Of a stretch of 64,000 nucleotides of DNA, positions 60,592-64,000 are shown piece by piece. The position numbers and the translations under genes were made by a program. A model generated the notes under the pieces. The model saw nothing but the letters and a program-made list of their open reading frames with translations. It ran no database searches and had not been told where the DNA came from. Positions within the stretch are counted from its first letter, which is position 1, and every line of letters starts with the position of its first letter. Location: NCBI GenBank assembly GCA_017459985.1, contig JAFUBX010000002.1:62001-126000 (forward strand), given 5' to 3'. This DNA is from Parasporobacterium sp. (GTDB lineage: Bacteria; Bacillota; Clostridia; Lachnospirales; Lachnospiraceae).

Positions 60592-62139
60592 TCACCCCTG
60601 CTCCAGCAGATGAAAGGTCAGGTGCAGATGCAGCAGTTCGTCCTTGTCTGCCAGGGTGGTCTGACCGATCTCGCAGATCCGTTTCAGGCGATAAATCATG
60701 GTGGAGCGGTGAATAAACAGTTCCTGGGCTGTCCGCAGGGTGTTCATCTGATTGTCCAGATAGCAGCGCAGGGTTTCCAGCAGTGATGTCCCGTTCTCTT
60801 CATCGTATTTTCTGATCTTGTAATAGACAGGGGAGTACAGCTCTTCTTTTTCAAATTCACTGGTTGCCATGCTGAAGATATAATTCAGAACGTAATCCCC
60901 AAAGCTGTGACGCCACTCGGAGGGGTTTTCCTTCTGTCCGATATCCAGAACGATCTGTGCCTGCCGGTAATATTTGCGGATCTTGTACAGATCCCGGCAG
61001 GGATTGCTGGTGCCCGCGCGGAAATTGTTTTCCCGGATAAATACAGCAAACTGCTGAAAGAAATCGGAGCTGCTCCTTTGCGAGACCGTCTGATTGACAA
61101 CCATGACCAGATCATTCTCCGGCACAAAGGCCAGGCTCTCCGGGAATTCCTTCCGAAGTTCCCTGCAGTAATAAGCTCCGGTATTGTCTGAACGAAATCC
61201 CGGATCAAACTTCAGGCACAGAACACAATACTGATCCGAAGGCTGCCATCCCAGACTGCCCAGTTCCATATCCAGAGCCGCTTTATTGACAATATCTTTC
61301 CGGATCATGTCAGACAGCAGCCCTGCAAGAGGAGAGTGCTCCTGCCCCTGAACCTCCGCCATTTCCTCGAGAAGTTCCAGAATTTTCTCCTCCAGAATCC
61401 GCACCAGCGTCTCATCAGAAGGGCGGAAGGGCCGGATACATTCCGTCACTGCAATCCGGTAGGCAAAGACTCCGTCCAAATAAATATTCTTATTCATCGT
61501 CCGGAACGGAAGCACCTCGTCATCCAGGATCGTGATCTCCCGGCATTCCGACATACTGTGATAAGCGGCATTGGTGCGGAGCATACTCATGATGTCCGGG
61601 GAGACCGCTTCCGGATTGTAATGATCTGTAATCGACTGGTATCCGCCGAACTTGCGGTTCGTCCGGGTCATTGCCAGCAGATGAAAGGAAGAATTCATAA
61701 GACTGAGTCCGTTTTCAAGCACCGGATCCGTGATTTCCAGCAGATCCTGAAACACTTCCTGCAAAGGCCCCGAGGCGTGAAGCCCCTCCATCTGCCGCTC
61801 CCACCGGTCAAACATCCGAAAGATCCCATTGATCTCATTGCTCAGGGAAAAGATATCTGTTTCCGGATCCAGTTCCGCAAACTGTCCAAATAAATATCCT
61901 TGTTCCCGGACCCTTTCCGGAGCTGCTCCGATACTGAGCAGAGCGCAGCCAGGCACATACCGGAGAGACTCCGGAAGATCTGCTCCGAAAGATATATATA
62001 AAACGTCTGATTGAAGCTCCGCTCCCGCCCGATAAAATTCCGCTCTTTCCAGGCACATCTCACCGGAACTGCCGGAGAGATCTATCCTGCAGTCTTCGCA
62101 TTTCAGCCGTTCTGTTATCATCTCCAACGAAATCTTCAT
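60592..62139 (-). CDS. PucR-family transcriptional regulator
   Basis: The 515-residue protein mirrors the regulator at 52407, with an N-terminal sensing half (SLEMITERLKCEDCRIDLSG) and a C-terminal DNA-binding segment LDNQMNTLRTAQELFIHRST then MIYRLKRICEIG. An AAAGGAGG ribosome site precedes it. A perfect 9-bp inverted repeat lies directly upstream, and the divergent gene encodes a URO-D family protein, as in the first module. It likely senses a small molecule linked to that protein. Confidence 0.88.
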   Translation of the reverse strand: MKISLEMITERLKCEDCRIDLSGSSGEMCLERAEFYRAGAELQSDVLYISFGADLPESLRYVPGCALLSIGAAPERVREQGYLFGQFAELDPETDIFSLSNEINGIFRMFDRWERQMEGLHASGPLQEVFQDLLEITDPVLENGLSLMNSSFHLLAMTRTNRKFGGYQSITDHYNPEAVSPDIMSMLRTNAAYHSMSECREITILDDEVLPFRTMNKNIYLDGVFAYRIAVTECIRPFRPSDETLVRILEEKILELLEEMAEVQGQEHSPLAGLLSDMIRKDIVNKAALDMELGSLGWQPSDQYCVLCLKFDPGFRSDNTGAYYCRELRKEFPESLAFVPENDLVMVVNQTVSQRSSSDFFQQFAVFIRENNFRAGTSNPCRDLYKIRKYYRQAQIVLDIGQKENPSEWRHSFGDYVLNYIFSMATSEFEKEELYSPVYYKIRKYDEENGTSLLETLRCYLDNQMNTLRTAQELFIHRSTMIYRLKRICEIGQTTLADKDELLHLHLTFHLLEQG

Positions 62140-62152
62140 TGCATCCTCCTTT

Positions 62153-62232
62153 ATTCCTACAAAGTGTAGGAATAATCTGCTGATTTGTCAATAAGACTGT
62201 AGGATTTACAAACCGGATCCTTTCGATATAAT
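62153..62232 (+). promoter_or_regulatory. Operator and promoter of URO-D gene 2
   Basis: ATTCCTACA-AAG-TGTAGGAAT (62153-62173) is a perfect dyad beside the PucR ribosome site. A half-site TGTAGGAT at 62198-62205 meets the -35 TTTACA (62205-62210); TATAAT follows at 62227-62232 after 16 nt. Binding at both sites would let one regulator control both genes. Confidence 0.75.
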
Positions 62233-62359
62233 AGTATTGTAAAATACGGATTATGGCAGTTTGCCAGCCGCAGAGTCAAAAAGAGGGGTGCTGCCGGATT
62301 TTGTCTTCCGCTCAGGAAACCGGGCGGAAGCGGATCCGGTCATTCACAGGAGGGATTTT

Positions 62360-63358
62360 ATGTTAACAGTAAAAGAGAACTTACGCGAAACGATGAAAAA
62401 GGATGGCCATCCGGACCGTTTTGTCAATGGCTGGGAATTTGTGAACTGTCTGTTCCCCGCCAGTTACTATATGGGGGATTATCCGCTCAAACCCGGCGAT
62501 CAGGGATACGATATGTATGGCGTATTCTGGGATTTTCCGGTGGGACAGATGGGGGCCTATCCGGTTCATGACGACGCCCACCGTCTGGTGAAGGATATCA
62601 CCGAGTGGAGAGAGGTTGTGAAACGTCCCGTAGTTCCGGAAGCTCCGGAATACTGGGGAATGCTCAACGGGATCGCAGCCAGGACGGACCGGGAGAATCA
62701 GTACATTACCGCGCTTCATCCCCAGGGCGTTTTTGAACGTCTTCACAATCTGATGGGTATGGAAGATGCCATGGCCGCTTTCTATGAGGATCCGGACGAA
62801 GTTCAGGCACTCATTGATTTCATTGTCGATGTGGAACTGGAGTATGCCAAAGTCATGATCGAGCGGGTCGGAATCGAAGCGGTTCTTCATCATGACGACT
62901 GGGGAAGCCTGCAGACCACCTTTATGTCTCCGGCCATGTTTGATGAATTCATCACTCCGGCATACAAGAAGATCTACGGTTACTATAAGAAAAGCGGCGT
63001 ACTGGTCATCCATCACAATGACGCGTACTCCGCAACCCTGGTTCCTTCCATGATCGAAATGGGAGTTGATATCTGGCAGGGCCCGACACCGACCAACAAC
63101 ATTCCGGAACTCATCGAGAAATACGGCGGTCAGATCACCTTCATGGGCGAGATCGAGACCAAACTTCTGGATCTTCCGGACTGGACAGAAGAACAGGTGG
63201 AAAAAGAAGTGGAACGTGCCTGCACCAAATGCGGATGCCACAGCTTCATCCCGTGCCTGACCGCAGGTACTCCGCTGACCGCATTCCCGGGCGTCGGCCA
63301 GGCGGTCAGCAAACAGATCGCTGTCATGAGCGAGAAAATGAAAGGCATCCTGTTCTAA
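62360..63358 (+). CDS. Uroporphyrinogen decarboxylase (URO-D) family protein
   Basis: The 332-residue protein has the URO-D/methyltransferase barrel: MGMEDAMAAFYEDPDEVQAL, VLHHDDWGSLQTTFMSPAMF, then YKKIYGYYKKSGVLVIHHND. The zinc HxC of MtaA-like enzymes is replaced by HHN. A late Cys cluster CTKCGCHSFIPC is unusual. The start at 62360 follows AGGAGGGA. It shares family and layout with the gene at 53995 but is clearly diverged. A terminator follows. The substrate is not known. Confidence 0.86.
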   Translation: MLTVKENLRETMKKDGHPDRFVNGWEFVNCLFPASYYMGDYPLKPGDQGYDMYGVFWDFPVGQMGAYPVHDDAHRLVKDITEWREVVKRPVVPEAPEYWGMLNGIAARTDRENQYITALHPQGVFERLHNLMGMEDAMAAFYEDPDEVQALIDFIVDVELEYAKVMIERVGIEAVLHHDDWGSLQTTFMSPAMFDEFITPAYKKIYGYYKKSGVLVIHHNDAYSATLVPSMIEMGVDIWQGPTPTNNIPELIEKYGGQITFMGEIETKLLDLPDWTEEQVEKEVERACTKCGCHSFIPCLTAGTPLTAFPGVGQAVSKQIAVMSEKMKGILF

Positions 63359-63430
63359 GACCCGGCGTCTCCCCGGAAGGATTTTGCAGGAATGACTGCA
63401 TCGCCGGAATGATCCTATTGCCGCAATACA

Positions 63431-63470
63431 AATTACCGCAGATCTCAAAGAGAAATCTGCGGTAATTTTT
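63431..63470 (+). terminator. Terminator after URO-D gene 2
   Basis: AATTACCGCAGAT and ATCTGCGGTAATT form a perfect 13-bp stem followed by a T-run to 63470. It can also serve the converging gene at 63543. Confidence 0.9.
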
Positions 63471-63542
63471 ATAGAATCTTATTACATGAAGCTTCGTGCT
63501 CCGTACTTACGGATCGGAAACTCCTGCCGGATTATTTCCGGA

Positions 63543-64000
63543 TTATTTTCCGGCTACTGCCACGAACTCGTCGTAGGTCATGGCTGTGCCGTTTTCCAGC
63601 ATTCCGTTGAAGAACATGTCTCCCGGGAACTGGCTGTAATCATTGGCTTCAATGCAGGCCTGGAATTCAGGAAGCTGCTCTTCCGTCATGGAAGCATTCA
63701 CTTCGAATTCAGCCATCAGCCACTGATTCATGTACTCCTTGTAAGCTGCCAGCATGTCATCATCAGATGCAGCCGGTGCTTCTGCTGCTGCGGGAGCTTC
63801 CACTGCTGCTTCCGGAGCTGCTTCTGCCGGAGACTCGCCTTCCGGAGATTCTGCAGGAGCTTCGCCTTCGGATTCGCCTTCACCGCTTTCGCCTTCTGCA
63901 GATTCGCCGCCGCCGGACTCTCCGCCTGAGCTGTCAGGCTCATCCAGTTCTACGAAATCCTTGCTGACGGTATAGCTGCCGTCTTCTTCCACGACCAGCC
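63543..64000 (-). CDS. Protein with Glu/Ser/Gly-rich linker, 5' end outside window
   Basis: The frame enters from the right edge and ends at 63543, giving about 151 C-terminal residues. LVVEEDGSYTVSKDFVELDE is followed by a repetitive acidic linker of about 60 residues (SGGESGGGESAEGESGEGES and onward to an Ala/Pro/Glu-rich part). It closes with a helical tail (QWLMAEFEVNASMTEEQLPE). The linker is very like that of the secreted hydrolase at 21069. Because the N-terminus is not in the window, secretion and function cannot be judged. Confidence 0.7.
   Translation of the reverse strand, partial: LVVEEDGSYTVSKDFVELDEPDSSGGESGGGESAEGESGEGESEGEAPAESPEGESPAEAAPEAAVEAPAAAEAPAASDDDMLAAYKEYMNQWLMAEFEVNASMTEEQLPEFQACIEANDYSQFPGDMFFNGMLENGTAMTYDEFVAVAGK

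Noticed and set aside
62381..63448. Long reverse-strand frame opposite the second URO-D gene
   Set aside because: The forward gene has clear family motifs, a promoter and a ribosome site; the reverse frame has none and runs towards the terminator.

Overview
The window looks like a chromosomal segment of an anaerobic, Gram-positive-type Clostridium, most likely a member of the Lachnospiraceae. Evidence for this is the holB-ricT-trmN6-rsmI housekeeping order, a CIRCE/HrcA heat-shock site, strong AGGAGG ribosome sites, a TAXI-type TRAP transporter, bacterial microcompartment (BMC) genes, PucR-type regulators and ATP-dependent PEP carboxykinase. No rRNA or tRNA gene and no CRISPR array was seen. 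The family assignment is inferred from gene content, not from a marker-gene comparison.

Bases 1-8100 are an AT-richer accessory zone: a Fic enzyme, a DUF4143 ATPase, an AbrB/PIN toxin-antitoxin pair, DinD, an XRE-type regulator with a large palindromic operator, and remnants of an IS21 transposase, a DNA methyltransferase and a phage antirepressor. Bases 8118-14010 hold a reverse-strand housekeeping block (RlmD-type methyltransferase, RsmI, TrmN6, RicT, HolB, guanylate-kinase-like protein), followed by a CIRCE-controlled hsp20. Bases 14796-20491 carry two MATE pumps, an EamA exporter and a two-component system. Bases 20490-24822 hold repeats and two secreted proteins. A 24-bp box is shared by the upstream regions of the two-component operon and of the secreted hydrolase gene. 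Bases 24953-28442 encode a complete TAXI-TRAP uptake system, and 28542-30410 a glycogen synthase that appears fused to an SCP2-like domain.

The most notable region is 30515-48905. On the reverse strand it encodes a ribose-type ABC importer, 5-methylthioribose kinase (MtnK), methylthioribose-1-phosphate isomerase (MtnA), a class II aldolase, PduL, three BMC-P vertex proteins, a CoA-acylating aldehyde dehydrogenase, PduS, PduT, one BMC-H shell protein, DhaK, DhaL and an iron-type alcohol dehydrogenase. A DeoR regulator and a FucU/RbsD mutarotase sit on the forward strand inside it. The aldolase ends in a Cys-rich linker plus an amphipathic helix typical of BMC encapsulation peptides. No diol dehydratase, ethanolamine lyase or glycyl-radical enzyme is present. 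The simplest reading is an encapsulated DHAP shunt. A 5-deoxypentose by-product of SAM (5-methylthioribose and/or 5-deoxyribose) would be imported, phosphorylated, isomerised and cleaved to DHAP plus an aldehyde (methylthioacetaldehyde or acetaldehyde). The aldehyde would then be oxidised to acyl-CoA and acyl-phosphate, or reduced to alcohol, within the shell.

Bases 49254-64000 carry a PHP phosphoesterase, a ribokinase-like kinase, DNA polymerase IV, PEP carboxykinase, a radical SAM protein, a threonine aldolase and a third MATE pump. Two parallel modules here each pair a PucR-type regulator with a divergent URO-D-family protein, and each has a perfect palindrome just upstream of the regulator start. 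The window ends inside a secreted-type protein with a Glu/Ser/Gly-rich linker.
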